Assembly (NCBI RefSeq): GCF_014750655.1
Contig: NZ_JABBXD010000001.1
Span: 357,102 to 421,101 of the forward strand
Source of the DNA: Salinimonas profundi
GTDB taxonomy: Bacteria > Pseudomonadota > Gammaproteobacteria > Enterobacterales > Alteromonadaceae
Direction: 5' to 3'
DNA: 64,000 nt
Part shown: positions 49,512 to 58,465 of the stretch, piece by piece
Position numbering within the stretch: the first letter of the stretch is position 1
Layout: every line of letters starts with the position of its first letter
Translations under genes and position numbers: made by a program
The notes under the pieces: generated by a model
Told to the model about the DNA's origin: nothing
Database searches by the model: none
What the model saw: only the letters and a program-made list of their open reading frames with translations

Positions 49512-49766
49512 TTGAAATGATGACTCCGATGAATCCGTTTACGAAAGCGTAACTGGGTATAAAAATATGATTTGCCAGAAAAATCTGGCCTGAAACGCTG
49601 CACACCAGTTTACCGTCTTTTTACCATATGCCCGGAAGTGATGAAAGCTGATGACAGGGAAATAATAATTTGTCATGACTGTTCACCTGGCCTGCGAAGC
49701 TGTCTGTTTATGATCTTACACTACGAAAAAGCCATATAGCTGTTAAAGAAAACTGATGCAGCACTT
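49512..49766 (+). other. Divergent spacer, no gene seen
   Basis: Roughly 255 bases between the hydrolase and the glutamate-synthase-like gene, holding their promoters; no RNA gene or repeat was recognised. Confidence 0.5.
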
Positions 49767-51404
49767 ATGAGAAATACCATACTAATTACTTCCGTTGTCG
49801 TTGTGATAATCAACATCGGATTAGGCTTTCTCTGGCCCCCAGCCTGGCTGTTTCTGCTACTGTCGCTTACATTACTGATTTTTACGGTAAGAGATGCGTT
49901 CCAGCGTCGTCATTCTATTCTACGTAATTTCCCGCTGCTTGGTCGTATTCGCTGGACGGTTGAAGGTTTACGGCCCTACATTCAGCAGTATTTACTGGAG
50001 AGTGAGACAGAGGGCCGTCCTATTCACCGTATGTTTCGTTCTATTGTCTATAAACGTGCAAAAGACTCGCTCGACAGTATGCCATTTGGTACACAGATGG
50101 ATACCTACGCAAACGGCTATGAATGGATTGGTCATTCGCTTTCCGCGATGGAAATTAAAGAGATGGATGAAGATCCGCGGATTTGGGTGGGCGGGCCTGA
50201 TTGCCAGCAACCCTATCTGGCCAGCGTGCTAAATATTTCAGCAATGAGTTTTGGCAGTCTGAGTGCGAACGCAATAATTGCCCTTAATAAAGGCGCCGCA
50301 AAAGGGCGTTTTTACCACAATACCGGGGAAGGTGGGCTGACACCGTATCATTTGGACAATGGTGGAGACATCGTCTGGCAAATCGGTACAGGTTATTTCG
50401 GTTGCAGAAATAAAGATGGCTCGTTTAACGAGCTGGAGTTTGAGGAAAAAGCGAGCCACGCCAATGTCAAAATGATTGAGATAAAACTTAGTCAGGGCGC
50501 AAAGCCAGGTCATGGCGGTATTTTACCGGCTGATAAAAACAGTGAGGAAATTGCCAGCATTCGTGGTGTTGAGCCCCATACTCAGGTGGATTCTCCGCCA
50601 CGGCATACCGCATTTAATACGCCCCTGGAGATGATGGACTTCATTAAGAAACTGCGCAGGCTTAGTAATGGTAAACCGGTAGGTTTCAAGCTTGCACTTG
50701 GCAGAAAAAGTGAATTTATTGCCATATGTAAAGCGATGAAGAAAACCGGCGTAAAACCTGATTTTATAACAGTAGACGGAGGCGAAGGTGGGACCGGTGC
50801 TGCGCCGTTAGAATATACGAATTCTGTCGGTTTCCCGTTACGGGAAGCGCTTGCCTTTGTGGACGATGTCCTTACCGGATTTGACCTTCGTTCAGATATT
50901 CGCGTTATCGCATCCGGAAAAGTGTTCACTGCATTTCATCTGGTACAGAACTTAAGTCTTGGCGCAGATATGTGTAACAGTGCTCGGGGCATGATGCTGG
51001 CACTAGGCTGTGTGCAGTCACTATCGTGTAATACCAATCGTTGTCCGACAGGCGTAGCGACCCAGGATCCCAAGTTGGCCAGCGGCCTGGACCCCCAGGA
51101 TAAGTCAGTCAGGGTATTTCAATACCATAAGAAAACTGTGCACGCACTGATGGACATCTTGTCTTCCACAGGTCATCAGTCAACCAGTGCACTGAACCGT
51201 ACCCATGTTTTCAGACGCGTTAATCAAGAGCACGTAAAGCGCTACGACGAAATTTTTCCGTTGGTTAAACGGGGAAGTCTGTTAGCTGAAAATGAGGACG
51301 AATTGCCCAAGGCATTTAAACTTCACGTAATGGAAGCCAGTGAGAATAGCTTTATGCCTGCCAGTCATTTAGCTGATATTGAGGAGGAAACCAAAGCAGT
51401 CTGA
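49767..51404 (+). CDS. FMN-binding glutamate synthase family protein
   Basis: A 545-residue protein with two N-terminal hydrophobic helices (res. ~5-43) and a glutamate-synthase-like FMN barrel: ISAMSFGSLSANAIIALNKGA, KPGHGGILP, TVDGGEGGTGAAP and the Fe-S segment CNTNRCPTGVATQDP. It lacks the glutaminase domain of GltB, so it is the stand-alone, membrane-attached type whose substrate is not established. A universal stress gene follows directly. Confidence 0.9.
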   Translation: MRNTILITSVVVVIINIGLGFLWPPAWLFLLLSLTLLIFTVRDAFQRRHSILRNFPLLGRIRWTVEGLRPYIQQYLLESETEGRPIHRMFRSIVYKRAKDSLDSMPFGTQMDTYANGYEWIGHSLSAMEIKEMDEDPRIWVGGPDCQQPYLASVLNISAMSFGSLSANAIIALNKGAAKGRFYHNTGEGGLTPYHLDNGGDIVWQIGTGYFGCRNKDGSFNELEFEEKASHANVKMIEIKLSQGAKPGHGGILPADKNSEEIASIRGVEPHTQVDSPPRHTAFNTPLEMMDFIKKLRRLSNGKPVGFKLALGRKSEFIAICKAMKKTGVKPDFITVDGGEGGTGAAPLEYTNSVGFPLREALAFVDDVLTGFDLRSDIRVIASGKVFTAFHLVQNLSLGADMCNSARGMMLALGCVQSLSCNTNRCPTGVATQDPKLASGLDPQDKSVRVFQYHKKTVHALMDILSSTGHQSTSALNRTHVFRRVNQEHVKRYDEIFPLVKRGSLLAENEDELPKAFKLHVMEASENSFMPASHLADIEEETKAV

Positions 51405-51428
51405 TTGAACCGGATTAGGAGAATGCAC

Positions 51429-51854
51429 ATGTTTCAATACAAAGTTATCATGGTTGCAGTGGATATCTTCTCACCCTGTGAGCGACTATTTACAAGACTG
51501 GACCACCTGGCCAGCGACGACAGCGAAATACATCTTGTTAACGTTGTCCAGCCTCAACAGACAATAACCTCATACGGTGCCTACAATGCACAGGATGATT
51601 CTGAAAGTATTAAAGCGCAGGCTGAAAAGCGAATGACAGCGCTTGCCGAGTCATTGCGATTTACCAATGTCACCATTCACTGTGCGGTTGGAAAGGTGGC
51701 AGATGAATTGGAATATGTTGCGCAACAGAGAAATGTAGAGCTTATTATCATTGGCGCGCAGGAAGGCAAGGGCGTATTCACAGTGTTAGGCTCTGTCGCC
51801 AGTGCCATTGTGCACAGAGCTGATGCCGATGTACTTACGGTTAAAATGCGCTGA
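51429..51854 (+). CDS. Universal stress protein
   Basis: A 141-residue single Usp domain: KVIMVAVDIFSPCE at the N-terminus and ELIIIGAQEGKGVFTVLGSV near the end, with the GxxxG/S ATP-type loop largely kept. The ATG at 51429 has TAGGAG seven bases upstream; the earlier ATG at 51423 is too close. It starts 24 bases after the glutamate-synthase-like gene and is probably co-transcribed. Confidence 0.85.
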   Translation: MFQYKVIMVAVDIFSPCERLFTRLDHLASDDSEIHLVNVVQPQQTITSYGAYNAQDDSESIKAQAEKRMTALAESLRFTNVTIHCAVGKVADELEYVAQQRNVELIIIGAQEGKGVFTVLGSVASAIVHRADADVLTVKMR

Positions 51855-51936
51855 AAATTCTGGTAGTTGCACCATTTTCATAAGGGTGTCATATTGCGTT
51901 GGCAAGCTTCTATAAATTGTCAGGCAATGCCATAAA

Positions 51937-52296
51937 ATGAAAACAAAAAATACCGGCTTTATCAGACTTTATTTTGCCACTATCTATTCCTGCAAAGGAC
52001 TCAAAGCCGCATTTTTAAGCGAGCCTGCTGTACGCCAGGAACTCGCTGCCATCTGTGTGCTTGTTCCAATTGCATTCTGGCTAGACATCTCTGTCGTTGA
52101 ACGCTTATTACTTATACTCTCTTTATTTATTGTGCTGATTACAGAGCTGCTTAATTCCGCCGTTGAGGCGCTGGCGGATCGAGTCAGTACCGAAGTCCAT
52201 GTTTTAATTGGTAAAGCTAAAGATATCGGTTCGGCAGCGGTTTTTGTCAGCCTGATTTTAGCGATGCTGGTCTGGGGCATGATTCTGCTCACCTGA
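51937..52296 (+). CDS. dgkA: Diacylglycerol kinase
   Basis: Small inner-membrane kinase that recycles diacylglycerol to phosphatidic acid. The 119-residue protein has three helices, the ELLNSAVEALADR active-site helix and KAKDIGSAAVFV, as in DgkA. Confidence 0.95.
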   Translation: MKTKNTGFIRLYFATIYSCKGLKAAFLSEPAVRQELAAICVLVPIAFWLDISVVERLLLILSLFIVLITELLNSAVEALADRVSTEVHVLIGKAKDIGSAAVFVSLILAMLVWGMILLT

Positions 52297-52315
52297 CCAG
52301 CATCGTTTTTCTGCT

Positions 52316-52672
52316 TTAAAATGAAGAGACTTTTGTTCCTTCGGGCAGTCGCTCATTCAACATTTCTGTTACGGTACTGGAAATAAGCTTCAGATGAGAA
52401 GAGTGAACCTGTTTTTCAATAGGTTCTTCAAAGCTAACATTTGAAAACACCATATCTTCACCGCTTGAGGTTACCTTTACTGTCAGATGATCATCTGCGC
52501 CGGCGATAGGTACGCGAATGCATAATGGTTCATTGTGGCTTTCTACGTATTTTTCAGCTTCTTCGGTACTGGCAAATGCGCGCTTTTTCTCCGGATGCAG
52601 CTTCCAATTAGAAGATTGGTCGATGACCTGAATAAGCGTTTTTGCATGCTTTTCGCTAATCTGGTTACTCAT
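52316..52672 (-). CDS. Small cytoplasmic protein of unknown function
   Basis: A 118-residue protein, starting MSNQISEKHAKTLIQVIDQS; charged, with no membrane segment. It was given this start because GGAG lies six to seven bases upstream; the longer frame to 52723 has no such site. No family was recognised. It converges on dgkA. Confidence 0.6.
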   Translation of the reverse strand: MSNQISEKHAKTLIQVIDQSSNWKLHPEKKRAFASTEEAEKYVESHNEPLCIRVPIAGADDHLTVKVTSSGEDMVFSNVSFEEPIEKQVHSSHLKLISSTVTEMLNERLPEGTKVSSF

Positions 52673-52765
52673 TAAAAACTCCTTATGCATGATGATACCT
52701 TTGCTTACGAAATCACACATCAAACAGTTTTCATATACGACTAATCACCCGTTAAAAGTGACAAA

Positions 52766-52783
52766 GCCCGGCTTTAACCGGGC
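52766..52783 (-). terminator. Hairpin after the DUF945 gene
   Basis: GCCCGG (52766-52771) / CCGGGC (52778-52783), followed on the minus strand by TTTGTC, 42 bases past the stop of the DUF945 gene. A short, moderately convincing terminator. Confidence 0.6.
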
Positions 52784-52824
52784 ATTGTTGAATCACTTTT
52801 ACAGTAGCAGATAACGCACTACCG

Positions 52825-54072
52825 TCACATCTGATAAACGGGAACGCCATTTGCCAGGATATTGCCGTTATCCAGGCTGACGTTGACCTTATAGCGATCA
52901 TCGTCTTCACTCAGCAAGCCCTGGTCCAGGTATTGCTGAATGACTGGCTTTGAAGCGGGAAATGCTTGGGTAACCGCCTTGCCGATACTGATATCAATTG
53001 CACCTGCTAATTTGTCAGAAAATACACCGCTTTGCAGATCGCTTTCATCGTAGGGGGACAGCATAAGCGAGCCCGCGCTGTTTACTGGTACATCTGACAA
53101 TTTAAAATCAAACGCTTCAATATCAATACTATGTTTTGATTTGCCAAATTCGGCCAGCATCTGGGTCACTTGTTCCGTGCTGTCTTCTGTATCTTCAGCA
53201 TTCAGGTAAGCCATTGTTTTGCGGCTGATGTTGTCCAGGCTGATATCCAACACAAAGTCTGAAATCATCATTTGCTGGGCCTCTGCATTAACATCATCAA
53301 TAGCAACCCGGTATTCAAGCTCAAACGTTTCGCTGGTTTCTTCTTCGAACTCGGTAGTAAAGCGCGCGTTGTTGATTTTGACGCTGGAGCCATAGGTGGC
53401 AGAGGAAATGTCGATGTTGGCAATGGTAAATGTTGCTTCACTGGCATAAACATTACCAAAAACACGGGATGATTCAGCGGTGGCATCAACCGTCCCCAAT
53501 GTGATATCGGTTCCGCTGGATGATCCTTTAAGCGTGGTGCCTTGCCAGTTCAGCGACGCATTCACTTCATCAAATGCCAGATCCGTATCGTACGACAGGG
53601 TGAGTGGATGGACGGTTAACGTACCGTCGTTTTCTTCAATCACGGCTTCGTCCAGAGACAGGTTACCGCTTATAGAATCGAACAGAATATTCACGGAATA
53701 ATCCATGACTGGCGAAAATTCACCCAGGCTGGGTAGGTCGTCCGATGGTGAGCTCAGGTCAGAATCACACATCACATAAAAAGGAAAAAACCGACAGTCA
53801 TTGTCAATTTGAACGCTAAGTGACGACGAATCAGTTAAACCGTATTGAGCCAGGTAGTCCTGTGTGAGTGTTATAGTGACAATGTCCTTTGCACCCACAA
53901 AATTTTCTTCAGAAATCTCTCTGGATAGCTCAATACCCTGCAGCTGGTAAGCGCTTTTTAACGCATCAAACTGACTTTCCATGACTGCTGAATAGCGAGA
54001 TTTTGTCAATATTTGCCCGCCTACCGCCAGCACGGCCAGACCACCCACAATCAATACTAATTTTTTTCCCAT
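52825..54072 (-). CDS. DUF945 (YdgA-like) protein
   Basis: A 415-residue protein with an N-terminal membrane anchor (KKLVLIVGGLAVLAVGGQIL) and a long beta-rich periplasmic body, acidic throughout, with repeated strand patterns like those of YdgA/YihF. The family has no firm function; in E. coli YdgA was reported at the envelope. Identification rests on length, topology and composition. Confidence 0.65.
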   Translation of the reverse strand: MGKKLVLIVGGLAVLAVGGQILTKSRYSAVMESQFDALKSAYQLQGIELSREISEENFVGAKDIVTITLTQDYLAQYGLTDSSSLSVQIDNDCRFFPFYVMCDSDLSSPSDDLPSLGEFSPVMDYSVNILFDSISGNLSLDEAVIEENDGTLTVHPLTLSYDTDLAFDEVNASLNWQGTTLKGSSSGTDITLGTVDATAESSRVFGNVYASEATFTIANIDISSATYGSSVKINNARFTTEFEEETSETFELEYRVAIDDVNAEAQQMMISDFVLDISLDNISRKTMAYLNAEDTEDSTEQVTQMLAEFGKSKHSIDIEAFDFKLSDVPVNSAGSLMLSPYDESDLQSGVFSDKLAGAIDISIGKAVTQAFPASKPVIQQYLDQGLLSEDDDRYKVNVSLDNGNILANGVPVYQM

Positions 54073-54149
54073 GTAGCCATGCTCCTTTTTGACTGACTTC
54101 AGTTATCTAAAATGAAATTGCTCAATAACTATTGGTGAAGGCAACCAGT

Positions 54150-54956
54150 TTACCGAAGGCAATCAGGATTGACAGGCTCAAACGACTCAAATGCGGGTTT
54201 TCCGAAAAAATAACCTTGCTGGCGGGTTACGCCTAACTCGTACAGATAATCTCTTTCTTCTTTTGTTTCAACACCTTCCGCCATTACAACAATATCCATC
54301 TGTTCAGCCATGGTTTTAATGGTAGAAACGATAAGTTGTTTTTTTGGAAGGTAATTAATACCCCGGATAAGCGCCATATCAATTTTAATTTTATCCGGTG
54401 ACAATTCAGCCAGCCAGTCAAGATTGGCGTAGCCAGAGCCAAAGTCGTCAATGGCTGTAGAAAATCCGATATCCTGATAATGGTTAACGACATTTCTAAG
54501 GTGATTGAGATCACTTACATGGTCAGTTTCCACAAGTTCAAAAGTAATATTTTTAACTGGAAAACCATAATTCTCTGCAGCGACAAGCGTGGTACGTATG
54601 CAGATATCCGGCCGATAAACCGCGCCGGGTAAAAAGTTGATATTTAATCCGGCGGTCAATCCCTTTTCCGCGGCTAAAGCGATAGCTTTCACACGACATG
54701 TCTGATCGAATTTGTAAATATTCGTGGCATTGACCTGACTTATAACAGAGCCAGCGGACTCATTATTATTACCGCGCACGAGTGCTTCATAACTAAATAC
54801 TTCGCTGGTATCTAAGTCAACCAGCGGCTGAAATGCCATGGTAAAATCGAAATCCAGTGCCTTACCGCTCCGGCAACCCTCACATGAGAGCGTACGGGCA
54901 TTTTCTTCAATGACATAAATGGGCAGCGACTTTGCGGAAACGTTATCGAACTTCAC
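54150..54956 (-). CDS. EAL-domain cyclic-di-GMP phosphodiesterase
   Basis: A 268-residue single EAL domain, with GTG start at 54956. Key residues are present: EALVRG, NINFLP, FELVETD, IDDFGSGYANLDW, KIDM, AEGVET and QGYFFGKP, so it is likely active in c-di-GMP breakdown. A CEGC motif at residues ~25-28 precedes the domain and could bind metal or form a redox switch. No GGDEF or sensor domain. May act with the PilZ protein at 1647, which is inference. Confidence 0.87.
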   Translation of the reverse strand: MKFDNVSAKSLPIYVIEENARTLSCEGCRSGKALDFDFTMAFQPLVDLDTSEVFSYEALVRGNNNESAGSVISQVNATNIYKFDQTCRVKAIALAAEKGLTAGLNINFLPGAVYRPDICIRTTLVAAENYGFPVKNITFELVETDHVSDLNHLRNVVNHYQDIGFSTAIDDFGSGYANLDWLAELSPDKIKIDMALIRGINYLPKKQLIVSTIKTMAEQMDIVVMAEGVETKEERDYLYELGVTRQQGYFFGKPAFESFEPVNPDCLR

Positions 54957-55044
54957 TTAAAACATGCCTAACTACTTAATAGGTAAAATTAATTGTGTAC
55001 AAAAATGCTTTTATTGCAAGTGGATTCGATGAGTTGCTTGCGGT

Positions 55045-55575
55045 TTATCCGTCGCGTTTCAGCACATTTTTTATTACTTCATCGTTCCGGTCATCACACC
55101 GATGAAATGATGCCGGAATCACACTCAATTCACCATTAGGCTCAAGGATGACAGCACTGACATCTTTTTCGTCAATAAGCCCGCGACTCCGAATGCTTGT
55201 TCTCACCTCGTCGCGGGTCACCCGTTCGTGTTGAAGTGCCTTATCGATATACTCTCCATTAAAATAGAGCAGGGCGGGTGATTTTTTCATTACACGTCGG
55301 GAAACTTCAAAATAGGCGGAAAGCTTATTAAACAGAAACTGTAGGCCGAGCAGGATAAAAAGGCCCAGCAACACCTCTGCCAACACCACTTTCTTTAAGA
55401 GCACGGATGAACCCAGAATAGAGCCCATGGCAACAGTTACTATCCAGTCAAAATTGTTCATCTTAGCGCTGGCACGCTTGCCAAAAAATGAAATAAGTGC
55501 CACGCACAGTATATACGTGAGCACCGCGGTCATAGCGACTCGAGATAATTCGTCCCAGCTTTGAAAGAAAATCAT
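55045..55575 (-). CDS. DUF421 (YetF-type) membrane protein
   Basis: A 176-residue protein with about three N-terminal helices and the DUF421 hallmark NNFDWIVTVAMGSILGSSVL, followed by a soluble domain (SPALLYFNGEYIDKALQHER, DEVRTSIRSRG). YetF-family proteins are of unknown function; some act in sporulation or stress in Bacillus. Single gene. Confidence 0.85.
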   Translation of the reverse strand: MIFFQSWDELSRVAMTAVLTYILCVALISFFGKRASAKMNNFDWIVTVAMGSILGSSVLLKKVVLAEVLLGLFILLGLQFLFNKLSAYFEVSRRVMKKSPALLYFNGEYIDKALQHERVTRDEVRTSIRSRGLIDEKDVSAVILEPNGELSVIPASFHRCDDRNDEVIKNVLKRDG

Positions 55576-55633
55576 AGATAACCTAAAGATGCTTTTAATG
55601 TTCAGAAGGTTACGTTCTACAAAAATGTGTGGA

Positions 55634-56689
55634 TTACCGTTCTTTTCGTTTTAAAAGCTTGGCCATTCCGCCTTTACTGACTGCAGCCTGCTGGCCATAG
55701 TGTCCGGGCATTTGTGCAGAGCGCCAGCCGCCGGCCAGCTGCATCTCGGGTAATGTTGCGCCGTTTTCCGCCAGAGAAACCGCAGCGCCAACTCGCCCAC
55801 TATGAGGTGTGATATTTTCATTAATATCAGCAAGAACGGCAATGCGCTTCCATATCCGATAAATACTGGAATATTCAAGTCGTACAGCCTGATTACCAGA
55901 AAGACGTTCATCATAGGGTAATAATGCATGCCCCTTATTAGAGAGGCGCCGAAACAAAATACCTTTATTTAAACGTCTCGGGTCGCTGCTATCTCGTTCG
56001 TTGCCGCTAACGGGATCAACATTAGCCATAGAAATGTACTCGTCAATCATTGTGATGGTGCTGGGGGAGATATAGCGGTACTGGCCTTTTCCGCTTTGAT
56101 CATTTTTGGAAGTGAGGACGAGCAGGGCGCTGTTACGTTTATCAATGTCCTGGATACAAACACGTACGACTTCATCTGCACGCAGCAGCGCATCAAACAT
56201 AAGGTTAATCATGGCCAGATCACGCATTTCCAACAATGTATCAGGAATAATCGTATCATTAATCTGTTCGAGCAAATCGATGGTAAGGGGAACAGCCTGA
56301 TGACGACTGAATTGAAATTTTTCGTTTTCCTTTAAAGCCAGCTTTATAAAGTCTTTCAGATAAACAGACTGGATAATCGGATTGGGTAACTTTGCTATGC
56401 GCAGAAATTTACTCAATGCACTCAGCCTGCGCTTGATAGTGCGATAAGCCAGCGGCGACTCACACAGTATTTCTACATACTGCTTGATACATTGCTCGTT
56501 ATTTTCAAAAGACGTATTGAATCCGGGTAGAGAAGCCTGTTCACAGAAAATAACAAACTCATTGAAATCACTCATGTAAGCACGTTGTGTGTTTCTGGGT
56601 AATCGCGAAAATATTTCCTCAAAATACTGATTTACAGCATCTCGATATTTATGCGTAAACGCGGTGGTTGCCGATACAGGTAATTTCAT
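55634..56689 (-). CDS. Tyrosine recombinase/integrase
   Basis: A 351-residue site-specific recombinase. The N-terminal SAM-like DNA-binding domain (res. ~15-120) is followed by a catalytic domain with Arg I in ALLRADEVVR, the beta2-3 Lys region SKNDQSGKGQY, the HSGR box (ITPHSGRVGAA), GGWRSAQMPGHYG with the conserved Trp and the nucleophile Tyr. The set looks complete, so the enzyme is probably active. No other mobile genes flank it. A perfect inverted repeat lies 33 bases upstream. Confidence 0.9.
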   Translation of the reverse strand: MKLPVSATTAFTHKYRDAVNQYFEEIFSRLPRNTQRAYMSDFNEFVIFCEQASLPGFNTSFENNEQCIKQYVEILCESPLAYRTIKRRLSALSKFLRIAKLPNPIIQSVYLKDFIKLALKENEKFQFSRHQAVPLTIDLLEQINDTIIPDTLLEMRDLAMINLMFDALLRADEVVRVCIQDIDKRNSALLVLTSKNDQSGKGQYRYISPSTITMIDEYISMANVDPVSGNERDSSDPRRLNKGILFRRLSNKGHALLPYDERLSGNQAVRLEYSSIYRIWKRIAVLADINENITPHSGRVGAAVSLAENGATLPEMQLAGGWRSAQMPGHYGQQAAVSKGGMAKLLKRKER

Positions 56690-56721
56690 TTAAGTCATTG
56701 TTTTTAGGTTATTAATTTCTT

Positions 56722-56757
56722 TATCACGCATGATAACTGGAATTATCATGCGTGATA
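56722..56757. repeat. Perfect 15-bp inverted repeat, 6-base spacer, by the recombinase
   Basis: Arms TATCACGCATGATAA (56722-56736) and TTATCATGCGTGATA (56743-56757) flank CTGGAA. The layout matches a tyrosine-recombinase core site (two inverted binding arms with a 6-8 base crossover region) and lies 33 bases upstream of the recombinase start. An operator is the alternative. Confidence 0.75.
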
Positions 56758-57255
56758 GATCAGCCAAGATCCGCACATAATAAATTAATCTCATAGATAT
56801 GTACACCCATACAGTATTTAGTGTTTCCTGTATTAATCAGGCCTGTGAAATTTTTATAAGTATATGATTTTCAGCAATATTCATATTTATTAGCAACATG
56901 CATGTCACCAGTAAATATGCTGTCCGGGCTATTTTTTGAATGCTATTGCGGTGTTAAAAACAAATGTATTATTAACGCGACGATTTGGGTGAAATGTTAT
57001 CGATAACCGCTGACAAGCTAAGCCAGATTTTGCCAGACGCCATGTATTACCTCATGTAAACGCTCAAATGGTAGATTGGCAGCAAGAAGCGCTACACGAA
57101 CAATGCTGCGCTGTGTGAAATCTGAAGTAAAATCAGGGGCTATGTACTATAGAATTCACGTAGAACAATATTGCAGAACTCATCTAGCAGTATATTGATT
57201 TACAATAACCGATGTGGAAATGCAGTTGAGGCGTACAGTCCTGATTACGTAATAA

Positions 57256-57531
57256 TTGGTGTGTGTGAATGCTCATGCTGATAAACAGAAATTGATTCTG
57301 TTATCAGGGCGCAAGCATGTGTCAGAATTAAAGCCTGAAGTAACTGAAACAAATAGTGAATTGATACCAGTTATAACTAACGCTTGTTGCATCAAATTGG
57401 CGAGACAAGCTGATGTCATGAAGGTGCAAAATAAACGATGTTATTGGAACAGCCTGGTGAATAGAGTCTCTCCGATGCCTGTCAGTGAAGCGGGTCACGG
57501 CATATTAAGAATAATAGTATATTTAACATAA
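57256..57531 (+). CDS. Uncertain small ORF
   Basis: A 91-codon frame from GTG at 57256. The residues after the first ten are mixed and soluble (QKLILLSGRKHVSELKPEV), and the codons look less random than in the surrounding DNA, but there is no ribosome site and no recognisable domain. Listed only because the region is otherwise empty; may be a remnant. Confidence 0.2.
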   Translation: MVCVNAHADKQKLILLSGRKHVSELKPEVTETNSELIPVITNACCIKLARQADVMKVQNKRCYWNSLVNRVSPMPVSEAGHGILRIIVYLT

Positions 57532-57736
57532 TATACATTATGCGCAATTAGCTATTGTGATGGTATGGGGTGTCTGGCTGTTTTCATGACGCTTCTGCTG
57601 GCTGCGCGTTGGTGAGTTTTAAGATAGTTTTATATCTATGTTGTCCCTGTAATTCAGTGTTTCGAGAACAGCTGTGGCATGGATTAATCGAGAAGAAATT
57701 CTGGCTATTTTGCTTACTGTTATTTACCTGCGTTCA

Positions 57737-58153
57737 TCAGGTTTCAACATTACGTTGAGTAAGCAACGTTACATCCAGACGCTCTTCGTCTTCGCCCCAG
57801 GAAAACGCAGCTATCAAAGTAGCTGCTTTAAAACTTGCCCATTGTGTTCATTTATCGAAGATCCTGATTGTACTGGCCGTATGAGATTTTACTGGTTTAT
57901 TCCAAGAGCCTTCGCCAATGTTAAATCTACGCATATCACTAATCTGTCTGTTGATATCAAGCGCATTGGCTGCGGTATCTTCAATAGCGTCTTTTCTAAG
58001 TTAATGCTGCATATGGCCCGCCTGAACTGTAGCAGTAATTGTGACTCGCTGGTAAATGGTATGGTTTTTCCCTTCAGTCTCACTGGTCAACAAAAATCAA
58101 CGTTGGCGACACTGTATTTAGTTTGCTGCTTCTTTATTGTTGTGGGCTGAGTG
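57737..58153 (-). pseudogene. Decayed gene of unknown identity
   Basis: On the minus strand one frame reads like protein over ~420 bases but is broken by stops: after H..SAHNNKEAAN come stops, then SETEGKNHTIYQRVTITA, a TAA at 58003-58001, KDAIEDTAANALDINRQISD, RRFNIGEGSWNKPVKS, a TGA at 57850-57848, then TQWASFKAATLIAAFSWGED and LDVTLLTQRNVET before a stop at 57739-57737. All pieces share the same phase. Upstream, in another phase, EINNAKGEILPVQSWDQE suggests the frame once extended further with a frameshift. No family was recognised. Confidence 0.4.
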
Positions 58154-58465
58154 AACGCCTTAAATATAGCTATCTGAATATGATGCACTTGCAGTAGATA
58201 TTTGCTACCACACATTCCTGATCCCAACTCTGAACAGGCAGGATCTCGCCTTTAGCATTATTAATCTCAGGGTTAAGCCCCCTACTTTACCCACTTATCT
58301 TTCACCATTCCCATAAGATGAAATTTTATTAACACATGCATTTTTAATTAAGTATTTTGCGTCGCATTGTTGACATAGTTGTTGGATTATTGAACGATGG
58401 ATTCAGCCTCTCCCAACATTAAAGAAAAAGAGGCACTCTACTATAATAATTAAGGAACCCATGTT

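Larger units (their letters stand above)
56690..58465 (+). other. AT-rich, gene-poor region after the recombinase
   Basis: About 1.8 kb with no well-supported gene. It includes the inverted repeat at 56722-56757, a 91-codon frame at 57256-57531 of unknown merit, and a minus-strand frame with several stops at 57737-58153 that looks like a decayed gene. Plus-strand frames over the decayed stretch are rich in Cys, Phe and Ser and look like antisense. Such composition next to a recombinase suggests acquired or eroding DNA. Confidence 0.6.

Noticed and set aside
57674..58150. 158-codon plus-strand frame in the gene-poor region
   Set aside because: Rich in Cys, Phe and Ser, no ribosome site, and the opposite strand reads more like eroded protein; kept only as part of the decayed-gene observation.
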